From Azotobacter vinelandii CA (GTDB lineage Bacteria > Pseudomonadota > Gammaproteobacteria > Pseudomonadales > Pseudomonadaceae), in NCBI RefSeq assembly GCF_000380335.1, contig NC_021149.1, positions 4,392,501-4,456,500 of the forward strand: a DNA stretch of 64,000 bases, written 5' to 3'. Below the pieces are notes generated by a model. That model was not told the DNA's origin. It worked only from the letters and a program-made list of their open reading frames with translations, and made no database searches. This document shows positions 24,175 to 33,067 of the stretch, piece after piece; the stretch's first letter is position 1; each line of letters starts with the position of its first letter. The translations under genes were made by a program, and so were the position numbers.

Positions 24175-24951
24175 CTACCCGGCCTTGCCGCCCAGGTAGA
24201 AGTGCTGGATATCCTCCCGCGCGGCCAGTTCCTGCGCCGCGCCCTCGCCCACCACCCGGCCGTTCTCCAGGATGTAGGCATGGTCGGCATGCCGCAGGGC
24301 GACGTTGATGTTCTGTTCGGCGACCAGGAAGCTCATGCCCTCCTTCTCGTTGAGCTGGGCGACGATCTCGAAGATTTCTTCGACGATGATCGGCGCCAGC
24401 CCCATCGACGGCTCGTCGAGCAGCACCAGCGTCGGCCGGGTCATCAGCGCGCGGCCGATGGCCAGCATCTGCTGTTCGCCGCCGGAGGTCAGCCCGGCCT
24501 GGGTCTTGCGCTTGGTCTTCAGGCGCGGGAACCAGGCGTAGATGCGCTCCAGTTCCCGCTCCAGCTCCTGCCGGCTCGGCCCGCGCAGGAAGCCGCCGCT
24601 GCGCAGGTTCTCCTCGATGGTCAGGTGGGCGAAGACGTGGCGGCCTTCGAGGACGTGGACGATGCCGCGCCGCGCCAGCAGGTTGGGCGCCACGCCGGCG
24701 GTGTCTTCGCCGAGAAAGCGGATGCTGCCGCGGCTGACCCGGGCGCGGTCGGCCTGAACCAGGCCGGAGATGGCCTTGAGGGTGGTGCTCTTGCCGGCGC
24801 CGTTGGCGCCGAGCAGGGCGACGATGCCGCCCCGCTCGACGCGCAGCGACACGCCGGCCACGGCGAGGATGGCGCCGTCGTAGATCACTTCGATGTCGTT
24901 CACCGCCAGCAGTTCGGCGGGGCTGGCGGCGGGTCGGGTCTGGTTGCTCAT
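24175..24951 (-). CDS. ABC transporter ATP-binding protein, LivF family
   Basis: 258-residue ATPase, second of the usual LivG/LivF pair. Walker A is LLGANGAGKSTTLK near residue 45, the signature is LTSGGEQQMLAIGRAL, Walker B is LVLLDEPSMGLAP, and the switch His position reads FLVAEQNINVAL (Gln-Asn, as usual for LivF). EGRHVFAHLTIEENL is typical of the family. It is the only livF in the window although two LivGHM sets are present. It is the last transporter gene of the 34.8-24.2 kb operon, 97 bp after the binding-protein gene. Confidence 0.93.
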   Translation of the reverse strand: MSNQTRPAASPAELLAVNDIEVIYDGAILAVAGVSLRVERGGIVALLGANGAGKSTTLKAISGLVQADRARVSRGSIRFLGEDTAGVAPNLLARRGIVHVLEGRHVFAHLTIEENLRSGGFLRGPSRQELERELERIYAWFPRLKTKRKTQAGLTSGGEQQMLAIGRALMTRPTLVLLDEPSMGLAPIIVEEIFEIVAQLNEKEGMSFLVAEQNINVALRHADHAYILENGRVVGEGAAQELAAREDIQHFYLGGKAG

Positions 24952-24993
24952 GGGAGTGTCCTCTGCGTGGAAAGCGGCACCGGCGGTGCCGAT

Positions 24994-25026
24994 GGTGGGC
25001 AAGGCTGCGCCGTTGCCCACCCTACG
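24994..25026. repeat. GTGGGCAA...TTGCCCAC inverted repeat, second copy
   Basis: GGTGGGCAAGGC...GCCGTTGCCCACCCTACG in the gap before livF is nearly identical to 17252-17284. A dispersed hairpin element of the REP/BIME kind is the simplest reading. Confidence 0.65.
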
Positions 25027-25048
25027 GTTCGCGGTCTGGCGGGCGGAC

Positions 25049-26389
25049 TCAGTTCGCCGTGGCGCAATCGCGCGGGGTGATGCTTTTCTCCTTCGCGTAG
25101 GCGGCGGACTTGGCCTCGATCAGCGGCCGCAGGGTGTCGCGGTCGGCCTGCACCCAGTCGCTGACCAGCACCCATTTCTCGCCGTCCCATTGCTGCACGC
25201 GGGCGGCGCCGCCGCCTTCGTGGTCCGCGCAGCTCACCTGCAGGGGTTGCAGCAGGCCGTCGAAGCCGATCTGCTTCAGGCGCGCCGCGTCGACCTTGAG
25301 GTGCTCGAAGGCCCAGCGCCCTTCCTCGCCGTTCAGCGGCCGGTTGCCGAACTTCGCCTGACCGGCGTGCAGCGCCTCGACCACGATGGCCGCGTTGACC
25401 AGGCCGATGTTGTAGTAGACCTTGCCGAAGTAACTCGGGTCCTTGAGGTCGCTCTTGCCCTTGTCGAGGATCTGCTCGCGCAGGCGCTTGTGGATCTCGA
25501 AGCCGTCGCCGCCGGGGAACGGCGCCAGCGCCTGGTAGCCCTTGGCGGCGGCGCCCGCCGGGATCACGTCGGCCTCGGAGCCGGCCCAGACGTCGCCGAT
25601 GATGCGCTCGACCGGGAAGCCGAAGCGCGCGGCGGTCTTGATCGCCACCGGGGTCGACACGCCCCAGGTGCGCAGGAACACCCAGTCCGGCTGGAGCTGG
25701 CGCACCTGGCGCCACTGCACCGACTGTTCGTTGCCGGGGTGGGCCACCGGGATCTGGATGTTCTCGAAGCCGTACTTCTGCGCCAGCAACTCGATTGCCG
25801 CCTGGGTTTCCCGGCCGTAGGGCGAGTCGTGGTAGACGGTGGCGATCTTCTTGCCCTTGAGCTTGTCGAAGCCGCCTTCGCGCTGGGCGATGTAGTTGAT
25901 GCCCACCGAAGCCTGGCCGTAGTAGGTGAGCAGCAGCGGGAAGGCGTAAGGGAACACGCTGCCGTCGGTGGATTCGGTGCGCCCGCCGGCCGGGTCGATC
26001 AGCGGGATCTTGTCCGCCGCGCCCTTCTCCATCAGCGCGTAGGAGGCCGGGGTGCTGTGGGTGAGGAAGAAGGCCACCGGCGCGCCGTCGCGGCCGTTCT
26101 TGAAACGCTCGTAGCACTCGACGATGCGGTCGGTGCTCCATTCGGTCTCGCATTCCTGCCAGGCGATCTTCACGCCATTGATGCCGCCCTCCACCTCGTT
26201 GACGTAGCGCAGGTAGTCGATGGTGCCGGCCCACCAGGGAATGCCGCTGGAGGCATAGGGGCCGACGCGGTAGGTGGCCAGCGGAACGAACTGCTCGTCC
26301 GGCGCCGCCAGGGCGGTCGCGGGCAGGGCGGTATGGGCGCCGAGGGCGAGGGCGGCGCCGGCGAGGACGCGGCGCAGGGAGTCACGCAT
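25049..26389 (-). CDS. Branched-chain-type ABC substrate-binding protein (copy 2)
   Basis: 446-residue periplasmic receptor of the LivJ/Peripla_BP_6 fold. Signal peptide MRDSLRRVLAGAALALGAHT with cleavage near ALAA-PDE. It shares with its neighbours EQFVPLATYRVGPYASSGIP, DYLRYVNEVEGGINGVK, the paired cysteines CETEW/ECYERF, TVYHDSPYGRETQ, SCADHEGGGAARVQQWDGEKW and the ending TPRDC. GGAAG precedes the ATG. Its direct neighbour 26481-27821 is the closest copy; the binding-pocket region (residues about 100-130) differs most, as expected if ligands differ. Confidence 0.9.
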   Translation of the reverse strand: MRDSLRRVLAGAALALGAHTALPATALAAPDEQFVPLATYRVGPYASSGIPWWAGTIDYLRYVNEVEGGINGVKIAWQECETEWSTDRIVECYERFKNGRDGAPVAFFLTHSTPASYALMEKGAADKIPLIDPAGGRTESTDGSVFPYAFPLLLTYYGQASVGINYIAQREGGFDKLKGKKIATVYHDSPYGRETQAAIELLAQKYGFENIQIPVAHPGNEQSVQWRQVRQLQPDWVFLRTWGVSTPVAIKTAARFGFPVERIIGDVWAGSEADVIPAGAAAKGYQALAPFPGGDGFEIHKRLREQILDKGKSDLKDPSYFGKVYYNIGLVNAAIVVEALHAGQAKFGNRPLNGEEGRWAFEHLKVDAARLKQIGFDGLLQPLQVSCADHEGGGAARVQQWDGEKWVLVSDWVQADRDTLRPLIEAKSAAYAKEKSITPRDCATAN

Positions 26390-26480
26390 GATGATTCACT
26401 TCCAGGGGTCGATGATCGGGGTCTGTCGGGGTTCTGGCTTGCCCATCTCCCGTGGCCGGGTCGAGGGCGGGTGTGGCTTC

Positions 26481-27821
26481 TCAGCCGTCGGCGCGGCAGT
26501 CGCGCGGCGCGATGCCCTTTTCCTTGGCGTAGACGCCGGACTTGGCTTCGATCAGCGGACGCAGGGTCTGGCGGTCGGCCTGCACCCAGTCGGTGATCAG
26601 CTTCCAACTGCTGCCGTCCCACTGCTGCACCTTGGCCGCGCCGCCGCCCTCGTGGTCCGAGCAGGACAGCCTGAGCGGCTGCATCAGGCCGTGGAAACCG
26701 ATGGCCTTGAGCCGGGCATCGTCGATGTCCAGGTGCTCCAGGCCCCAGCGGCTCTCGTCGCCGTCGAGCGGGCGCTTGCCGAATCTGGCCTGCCCGGCGC
26801 GGATCGCCTCGACGGCGATGGCCGCGTTGACCAGCCCGGAGTTGTAGTAGACGCTGCCGAAGCTCTTCGGGTCCTTGAGGTCGCTCTTGCCCTTGTCGAG
26901 GATGTGCTCCTTGATCTTTTTGTGGATCTCGAAGTCGGCGCCGCCCGGATAGGGGGTGAGCGCCAGGTAGCCTTTGCCGGCCGGGCCCGTGGGCAGCACG
27001 TCCTCGTCGGAGCTGGCCCAGATGTCGCCGATGATGCGCTCCACCGGGAAGCCGAAGCGCGCCGCGGTCTTGATCGCCACCGGGGTGGACACGCCCCAGG
27101 TGCGCAGGAACACCCAGTCCGGCTTCGCCTGGCGCACCTGGCGCCACTGCGCGGACTGCTCGTTGCCCGGATCGGCCACCGGGATCTGGATGTTCTCGAA
27201 GCCGTACTTCTCGGCCAGCAGCGCCAGCGGCCCCTGGGTTTCCCGGCCGTAGGCGGAGTCGTGGTAGACGGTGGCGATCTTCTTGCCCTTGAGCTTGTCC
27301 AGGCCGCCCTCGCGTCGGGCGATGTACTCGATCACCGCCGAAGCCTCGCTGTAGAAGGTCAGCATCACCGGGAAGTTGTAGGGGAACACACTGCCGTCGG
27401 TGGCCTCGGTGCGCCCGTAGCCCAGGGTGATCAGCGGGATCTTGTCGGCCGCGGCCTTGTCGGCCAGGGCGTAGGCGGCCGGCGCGCCGTTGGGCTGGTA
27501 GACCGCCACCGGCGCGCCGTCCAGGCCGTTCTTGAAGCGCTCGTAGCACTCGATGCCCTTCTCCGCCGTCCACTCGGTCTCGCATTCCTGCCAGACCAGC
27601 TTGACGCCGTTGATGCCGCCCTCCACCTCGTTGATGTAGCGCAGGTAGTCGATCATCCCGGCCCATACCGGAATGCCGCTGGAGGCGTAGGCGCCGACCC
27701 GGTAGGTGGCCAGCGGGAAGAACTGCTCGTTCGGCGCCGCCAGGGCGCTGCCGGGCAGGGCGTGGTGGACGCCGAGGGCCAGCAGGGCCACGGCGAGCTT
27801 GCGTTTCAGGGATGAGGACAT
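26481..27821 (-). CDS. Branched-chain-type ABC substrate-binding protein (copy 3)
   Basis: 446-residue periplasmic receptor, closely similar to the next gene over most of its length, which points to a recent tandem duplication. Signal peptide MSSSLKRKLAVALLALGVHH, cleavage near ALAA-PNE. Conserved pieces are YLRYINEVEGGINGVKLVWQ, CETEW, ECYERFKNGLDGAP, TVYHDSAYGRETQ, SCSDHEGGG and APRDC. It follows the DszA-type monooxygenase by 43 bp. Three receptors in one operon suggest that the LivHM channel serves several related compounds. Confidence 0.9.
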   Translation of the reverse strand: MSSSLKRKLAVALLALGVHHALPGSALAAPNEQFFPLATYRVGAYASSGIPVWAGMIDYLRYINEVEGGINGVKLVWQECETEWTAEKGIECYERFKNGLDGAPVAVYQPNGAPAAYALADKAAADKIPLITLGYGRTEATDGSVFPYNFPVMLTFYSEASAVIEYIARREGGLDKLKGKKIATVYHDSAYGRETQGPLALLAEKYGFENIQIPVADPGNEQSAQWRQVRQAKPDWVFLRTWGVSTPVAIKTAARFGFPVERIIGDIWASSDEDVLPTGPAGKGYLALTPYPGGADFEIHKKIKEHILDKGKSDLKDPKSFGSVYYNSGLVNAAIAVEAIRAGQARFGKRPLDGDESRWGLEHLDIDDARLKAIGFHGLMQPLRLSCSDHEGGGAAKVQQWDGSSWKLITDWVQADRQTLRPLIEAKSGVYAKEKGIAPRDCRADG

Positions 27822-27864
27822 GGGTTGCTTTCCGGAACCAGGAGTTGTCGGTGAATGATCCGCA

Positions 27865-29223
27865 TCACCCCCGGCGCCGCTGGGCGGCGGCCGGGTGGCG
27901 TTCGTTGAGATGCGCGGGACGGCCGGGGAACAGCCGCTCGCGCAGGGTGCCCGGCGCGTATTCGCGCTGCGCCAGGCCGCGTTTCTGCAGTTCGGGGATG
28001 AGTTGCTCGGCCACCTCGCGGAAGGTGCCGGGCAGGGTCTGGTAGATGACGTTGACGCCGTCGATCCCCGCGTCCTGCCAGCGCTCCAGCTCGTCGGCGA
28101 TGGACTCCGGCGAGCCGACCAGGCGCGTGCCGGCGTAGGCGCGCGCCAGATCCGCCACCGTGGCGCGCTGGCCGGGATTGGCCTCCTCGAAGAAGCGCAG
28201 GATGCCCTGCACGCCCTCGACCTCCAGCTCGTCGATGGGCTGCTCGGGCTCCAGCAGGCCGAGGTCGATGCCGAGGTCGCGGCTGATGTGCGCGGCCAGC
28301 CCGTCGACGCAGAGCAGTTCGTCCAGCTCCCGCGCCTTGCATTGCGCTTCTTCCTCGCTGCTGCCGACGACGAACGACAGCCCCTGGATGAACAGCAGGT
28401 CGTCGGCGCGCCGGCCGGCGCGCCGCACCTGCCCGCGCACGTCCTCGATCAGCCGCCGCGCGCCTTCCGGGTGGCGGCTGGCGATGAAGGTCGCTTCGGC
28501 GTTGCGCGCGGCGAAGGCCCGTCCGGCGTACGAGGCGCCGGCCTGGAACAGCGCCGGCGTGCGTTGCGGCGAAGGCTGGCTGAGATGCGGTCCGGCGACC
28601 TTGTAGCGTTCGCCCTGGTGGTGGATGCGGTGCACCTTGAGCGGATCGGCGTAGATCCCCGCGCGCCGGTCGGCGCGCACCGCATCCTCCTCCCAGGAGC
28701 CTTCCCACAGCTTGTAGACCACCTCCATGTATTCCTCGGCCCAGGCGTAGCGCCGGTCGTGGGCGACGATGCGCTCGAAGCCGAAGTTCTGCGCGGCGTT
28801 GTGGCTGACGCTGGTGACGATGTTCCAGCCGACGCGCCCCTTGCTCAGGTGATCCAGGGTCGAGGCGCGGTGGGCGAAGTTGAACGGATGGTCCTGGAGG
28901 ATCGAACTGGTGAAGACCAGACCGAGGTCGCGGGTGGCGCCGATCAGCGCGGCGATCAGCGTCGAGGAATCGTTGATCGGCACCTGCACCGCACCGCGCA
29001 GGTAGGTGTCCCAGTTGCCCTGGTAGGACGGGTCGATGCCGATCACGTCGGCCAGAAACAGCGCGTCGAAATGGCTGCGCTCCAGCAACTGCGCCAGCTC
29101 GACCCAGGTTTCCAGGTCGTTGAAATGAATCTGCTGGCTGTCCGGGTGGCGCCACAGTCCGTGGTAGACGTGCGACACGGTGTTCATCGCGAAGCCGTTG
29201 AGAATCAGGCGTTTCCTGCTCAT
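27865..29223 (-). CDS. DszA/NtaA-family FMNH2-dependent monooxygenase (in the transporter operon)
   Basis: 452-residue luciferase-like monooxygenase of the NtaA/SnaA/DszA/SoxA group, cytoplasmic TIM barrel using reduced FMN from a separate reductase. Family marks: LNGFAMNTVSHVYHGLWRHP at the start, ALFLADVIGID near residue 55, STLDHLSKGRVGWNIVTS near 118, SQPSPQRTPALFQAGAS near 215, LVGSPESIADELERW near 375 and YAPGTLRERLFPGRP near the end. GGAG precedes the ATG. It sits between two receptor genes, so its substrate is probably what this operon imports. DszA relatives oxidise sulfones, nitrilotriacetate and similar compounds; the substrate cannot be fixed here. Confidence 0.88.
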   Translation of the reverse strand: MSRKRLILNGFAMNTVSHVYHGLWRHPDSQQIHFNDLETWVELAQLLERSHFDALFLADVIGIDPSYQGNWDTYLRGAVQVPINDSSTLIAALIGATRDLGLVFTSSILQDHPFNFAHRASTLDHLSKGRVGWNIVTSVSHNAAQNFGFERIVAHDRRYAWAEEYMEVVYKLWEGSWEEDAVRADRRAGIYADPLKVHRIHHQGERYKVAGPHLSQPSPQRTPALFQAGASYAGRAFAARNAEATFIASRHPEGARRLIEDVRGQVRRAGRRADDLLFIQGLSFVVGSSEEEAQCKARELDELLCVDGLAAHISRDLGIDLGLLEPEQPIDELEVEGVQGILRFFEEANPGQRATVADLARAYAGTRLVGSPESIADELERWQDAGIDGVNVIYQTLPGTFREVAEQLIPELQKRGLAQREYAPGTLRERLFPGRPAHLNERHPAAAQRRRG

Positions 29224-29264
29224 GGTGATCTCCGGCGCCCGAGGCGCGAAAAGGGAATCTCGGT

Positions 29265-30599
29265 CTACAAGGGCCGGCCGCAGTCGCGCGGGGCGATGCC
29301 CTTCTCCTTGGCGTGGCGGGCGGCGCCGGCGTCGATCAGCGGACGCAGCAGGTCGCGCTCGGCGACCACCCAGTCGCTGACCACCGTCCATTTCTGTCCG
29401 TCCCACTGCTGCACGCGCACCGAACCGCCGCCCTCGTGGTCGTCGCAGGTGACCTCGAGCGGTTGCAGCAGGCCCGTGGCGCCGAGGGCGGCGATGCGCG
29501 GCTCGTCCAGGCTCAGGTTCTCGAAGCCCCAGCGGGCTTCCTCGCCGTTCAGGGCCTTGACGCCGTATTTCTCCTGGGTCTTGCGCAGCGCCTCGACCAT
29601 CAGGATTCCCTGCATCACGCCGGAGTTGTAGAACACGCTGCCGAAGCTGTTCTTGTCGCGCAGGCTGCTCTTGCCGGCGTCGACGACCGCCTTGCGGATG
29701 CCCTGCAGTACGGGGAAATCGGTGCCGCTGGGGTTCGGGGTGATCGCCTTGTAGCCCTTGGCCGAGGCGCCGGCGGGAATCACGTCCTCTTCCGAGGCCG
29801 ACCAGATGTCGCCGATCAGCCGCTCGGCGGGCAGGCCGAAACGCACCGCGGTCTTGATCGCCACCGGCGTCATCACCCCCCAGCCGCGCAGGAACACGTA
29901 GTCCGGCTTGTGCTGGCGGATGCCGCGCCACACCGCGGTCTGCTCGTTGCCGGGCAGCGGGATCGGCACCTGGATGTCCTCGAAGCCGTACTTCTCGGCC
30001 AACAGCTTCATCGAAGCGATGGTTTCCCGGCCGGGCGGCGAGTCGTTGTAGGCGGTGACGATCTTCTTGCCCTTGAGCTTGTCCGCCCCGCCCTCGAGCT
30101 GGGCGATGTAGTTCACCACCGAGGACGACTGGCTGTAGAAGTTGGCCATGATCGGGAAGTTGTAGGGGTAGACCGCGCCGGCGGTGGCATCGGTGATGCC
30201 GTAGCCGATGGTCACCAGCGGAATCCGGTCCTGCTCGGTGCGCTCGGCCAGCGCCGCGGCGATGGGCCCGGACAGCGGGAAGAAGAACGGCGTGGGTGAG
30301 CCGTTGCGGCCGTTCTTCATCTGCTCGTAGCACTCCACGCCCTTGTCGGCCAGCCAGCCGGTCTCGCACTCGCTCCAGGTCAGCCGCACGCCGTTGATGC
30401 CGCCCTGGGTCTCGTTGACGTAGGTCAGGTAGTCGATGATGCCGTCGAACAGCGGGATGCCGCTGGAGGCGTAGGGGCCGACGCGAAAGCTCGGCAGCGG
30501 AATGTACTGTTCGAGGTCGGCGGCCCGGGCCGGCGGCGCGGCCTGGAGGGCGAGCGCCAGGGCGCCGGCGCCCAGGGTGCATTGCAGGGTCTTGCGCAT
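29265..30599 (-). CDS. Branched-chain-type ABC substrate-binding protein (copy 4)
   Basis: 444-residue periplasmic receptor with signal peptide (MRKTLQCTLGAGALALALQA, cleavage near ARAA-DLE). It has the same cysteine set as the other three copies: CETGW, ECYEQ, TCDDHEGGG and APRDC. In the segment RGWGVMTPVAIKTAVRFG it resembles copy 1 (RGWGVMNPVALKTAQ) more than copies 2 and 3, which have RTWGVSTPV. It lies 61 bp after livM and 41 bp before the DszA-type gene. Confidence 0.9.
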   Translation of the reverse strand: MRKTLQCTLGAGALALALQAAPPARAADLEQYIPLPSFRVGPYASSGIPLFDGIIDYLTYVNETQGGINGVRLTWSECETGWLADKGVECYEQMKNGRNGSPTPFFFPLSGPIAAALAERTEQDRIPLVTIGYGITDATAGAVYPYNFPIMANFYSQSSSVVNYIAQLEGGADKLKGKKIVTAYNDSPPGRETIASMKLLAEKYGFEDIQVPIPLPGNEQTAVWRGIRQHKPDYVFLRGWGVMTPVAIKTAVRFGLPAERLIGDIWSASEEDVIPAGASAKGYKAITPNPSGTDFPVLQGIRKAVVDAGKSSLRDKNSFGSVFYNSGVMQGILMVEALRKTQEKYGVKALNGEEARWGFENLSLDEPRIAALGATGLLQPLEVTCDDHEGGGSVRVQQWDGQKWTVVSDWVVAERDLLRPLIDAGAARHAKEKGIAPRDCGRPL

Positions 30600-30660
30600 G
30601 TCGTTCTCTTTCTCGGGTTGCGCGTCTCCTTCCCGTCGCCGGGTCAGGCGGTCGTCGGGT

Positions 30661-31719
30661 TCAGAATCTCAGGGGCCAGGCTTTCAGCCGTTCGCCCAGG
30701 TTGGCCAGCAGGCGGATCAGTCCCTCCGGTTCCTTGACCAGGAACCAGATGATCAGCACGCCGAAGATGATCTTCTGCAGGTTCTGCAACTGGCCGGCGT
30801 CGACGTTGCCGCCCAGCAGGCCCTGGCCGATCTGGTTGAGCAGCAGCGGCAGCAGGCTGATGAAGGCGGCGCCGACGAAATTGCCGGCGATGCTGCCCAT
30901 GCCGCCGATGATGATGATGAACAGGATCTGGAACGAACGGTTGATGTCGAAGCTGCCGGCGCTGGCGGTGCCCAGGTAGGCGAAGGCCCAGAGCGCGCCG
31001 GCCACGCCCAGGTAGAAGGAGCTGACGGCGAAGGCCAGGCGCTTGTAGCCGTCCACCGGGATGCCGATCACCGCGGCGGCGGTGTCCATGTCGCGGATCG
31101 CCATCCAGTTGCGGCCGATCTGGCTGCGCACCAGGTTGACCGCCACCCAGGTCAGCAGCGTCACGCAGCCCAGCACCAGCAGGTAGCGGCCGGCCGGCGC
31201 GTGCAGGTCGAGGCCGAACAGCTCCAGGCGCGGCGCGCTGATGGTTCCCGAGGAGGCGTGGTTGTAGAACCAGGGGAACTTGGTGAACACCCATTCGAGG
31301 AAGAACTGTGCCGCCAGGGTGGTGACCATCAGGTAGAAGCCCTTGATGCGGTTGCTGGGGATGCCGAACACCAAGCCGACCGCCGCGGCGATCGCCCCGC
31401 CGCCGGCCAGCGCCAGCGGCAACGGCAGCCCCGGCACGCGCAGCAGCAGGCCGTAGCTGGCGAAGGCGCCGACCGCCATGAAGCCGGCCGCGCCCACCGA
31501 GGTCTGCCCGGTGTAGCCGGTCAGCAGGTTGAGGCCGAGCCCGGCCAGCGACAGCACCAGGAAGGGGATCAAGATCGCGTTGAGCCAGTAGTCGTCGCCC
31601 AGCCAGGGCACCAGGACGAAGGCGACCGCCAGCAGGATCGCCAGCGGCCAGGGCGCGCGGCGCTCCTGCAGTTCCAGCGGGGCGCCGTCGTGGGAAGCGG
31701 GAAGGTGAGTCGTGGTCAT
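30661..31719 (-). CDS. ABC transporter permease, LivM family (second cluster)
   Basis: 352-residue inner-membrane permease, paralogue of 5088-6155. Shared features are WLGDDYWLNAILIPFLVLSL near residue 40, GLNLLTGYTGQTSVGAAGF near 65, LGVAGALWAFAYLGTA near 265 and IIGGMGSIAGNFVGAAF near 295. The gene follows livH by 4 bp and precedes a receptor gene, exactly the order of the first cluster. The two clusters thus descend from one ancestral cassette. Confidence 0.93.
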   Translation of the reverse strand: MTTTHLPASHDGAPLELQERRAPWPLAILLAVAFVLVPWLGDDYWLNAILIPFLVLSLAGLGLNLLTGYTGQTSVGAAGFMAVGAFASYGLLLRVPGLPLPLALAGGGAIAAAVGLVFGIPSNRIKGFYLMVTTLAAQFFLEWVFTKFPWFYNHASSGTISAPRLELFGLDLHAPAGRYLLVLGCVTLLTWVAVNLVRSQIGRNWMAIRDMDTAAAVIGIPVDGYKRLAFAVSSFYLGVAGALWAFAYLGTASAGSFDINRSFQILFIIIIGGMGSIAGNFVGAAFISLLPLLLNQIGQGLLGGNVDAGQLQNLQKIIFGVLIIWFLVKEPEGLIRLLANLGERLKAWPLRF

Positions 31720-31723
31720 GGCG

Positions 31724-32605
31724 TCACACTCGTTCGATGGCGCGCTCGCCGAACAGGCCGGCGGGGCGGATGTAGAGGAAGACCAGGGCGAGGAAATAGG
31801 CGAACCAGGGGGTGATGCCGCCGCCGATGTACGGGCCGAGATAGACCTCGGCGAGGTTTTCCGCCGCGCCGACGATCAGCCCGCCGGCGATGGCCCCGCC
31901 GATCGAGGTGAAGCCGCCGATGATCAGCACCGGCAGCGCCTTGAGCACCACCAGCGACAGCGAGAACTGCACGCCCTGGCGCGCGCCCCAGAGGAGTCCG
32001 GCGACCAGCCCGACGACGCCGGCCACCGCCCAGACGATCTGCCAGATGCGGTTGAGGTTGATGCCGATGGACAGCGCGGCGCGGGTGTCGTCGGCCACCG
32101 CGCGCAGCGACACGCCGATCCGCGTGCGGTTGAACAGCAGCGCCAGCACCGCCACCAGCACTGCCGCGGTAGCCGCCGCCACCAGGTCGAACTGGCTGAC
32201 CATCACCTCGCCGAGAAACAGCGGCACGTCCTCGATACCGAGATCCAGCGCGCGTACCTGGGCGCCCATCAGCCCCTGCGCCAGCCCCTCGATGACGAAC
32301 GACAGGCCGAGGGTGGCCATGAACAGGGTGATCTGCGAACGGTTGACCAGCGGGCGCAGCACCGTGCGCTCGATGACGATGGCGCCGATGGCCATCACCA
32401 CCACGGTGAGCAGCAGCGCCAGGGCGAAGGGCAGCCCCTGCTCCTGCAGGCTGACGAAGGTCAGCGCGGCGAACAGCAGCATGGCGCCCTGGGCGAAGTT
32501 GAACACGCCGCTGGCCTTGTAGATCAGCACGAAGCCGATCGCTACCAGCGAATACATGGTGCCGGCGAGCAGGCCGCCGATCAGGGTTTCCAGAAAGAAA
32601 GTCAT
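31724..32605 (-). CDS. ABC transporter permease, LivH family (second cluster)
   Basis: 293 residues, the same length as the copy at 6168-7049 and nearly identical in the membrane core (YSLVAIGFVLIYKASGVFNF, GVSLRAVADDTRAALSIGI, VVLKALPVLIIGGFTSIGGA). The start MTFFLETLIGG has AGGAG upstream. Longer in-frame starts lie inside the repeat array and are not credible. The 462-bp gap to livG contains the 92-bp repeats. Confidence 0.93.
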   Translation of the reverse strand: MTFFLETLIGGLLAGTMYSLVAIGFVLIYKASGVFNFAQGAMLLFAALTFVSLQEQGLPFALALLLTVVVMAIGAIVIERTVLRPLVNRSQITLFMATLGLSFVIEGLAQGLMGAQVRALDLGIEDVPLFLGEVMVSQFDLVAAATAAVLVAVLALLFNRTRIGVSLRAVADDTRAALSIGINLNRIWQIVWAVAGVVGLVAGLLWGARQGVQFSLSLVVLKALPVLIIGGFTSIGGAIAGGLIVGAAENLAEVYLGPYIGGGITPWFAYFLALVFLYIRPAGLFGERAIERV

Positions 32606-32626
32606 CTCGACTCCTGAATATTTTCC

Positions 32627-33058
32627 TCGTCCACCTGTGGGAGAGGGAAAACGAAAAGCGCCCTCTCCCCGGCCCTCTCCCGCAGGCGGGAGAGGGAGAA
32701 TTGGCTTGCCATTTCCCTCCGTCCACCTGTGGGTGAGGGAAAGCGAAAAGCGCCCTCTCCCCGACCCTCTCCCGCAAGCGGGAGAGGGAGAATTGGCTTG
32801 CCATTTCCCTCCGTCCACCTGTGGGTGAGGGAAAGCGAAAAGCGCCCTCTCCCCGGCCCTCTCCCGCAGGCGGGAGAGGGAGAATTGGCTTGCCATTTCC
32901 CTCCGTCCACCTGGGGGTGAGGGAAAGCGAAAAGCGCCCTCTCCCCGGCCCTCTCCCGCGAGCGGGAGAGGGCGAATTGACCCCTCGTCCCCCTGTGGGA
33001 AGGAAGCGGCTCCGACACTCCCCTCGCCCACTTGTGGGAGAGGGGCCGGGGGAGAGGG
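32627..33058. repeat. Four tandem 92-bp repeats between livG and livH of the second cluster
   Basis: Units start at 32627, 32719, 32811 and 32903. Each holds a hexamer-rich lead (CGTCCACCTGTGGG), GAAAGCGAAAAGCGC, the palindrome CCCTCTCCCGC/GCGGGAGAGGG, and GAATTGGCTTGCCATTTCCC. The array ends in the hairpin CCCACTTGTGGG followed by GAGGGGCCGGGGGAGAGGG near 33028-33058, as in the first cluster. It occupies the same livG-livH position as the 42-bp array at 7091-7360 but with a different unit. Confidence 0.9.
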
Positions 33059-33067
33059 AGAAAGCCG

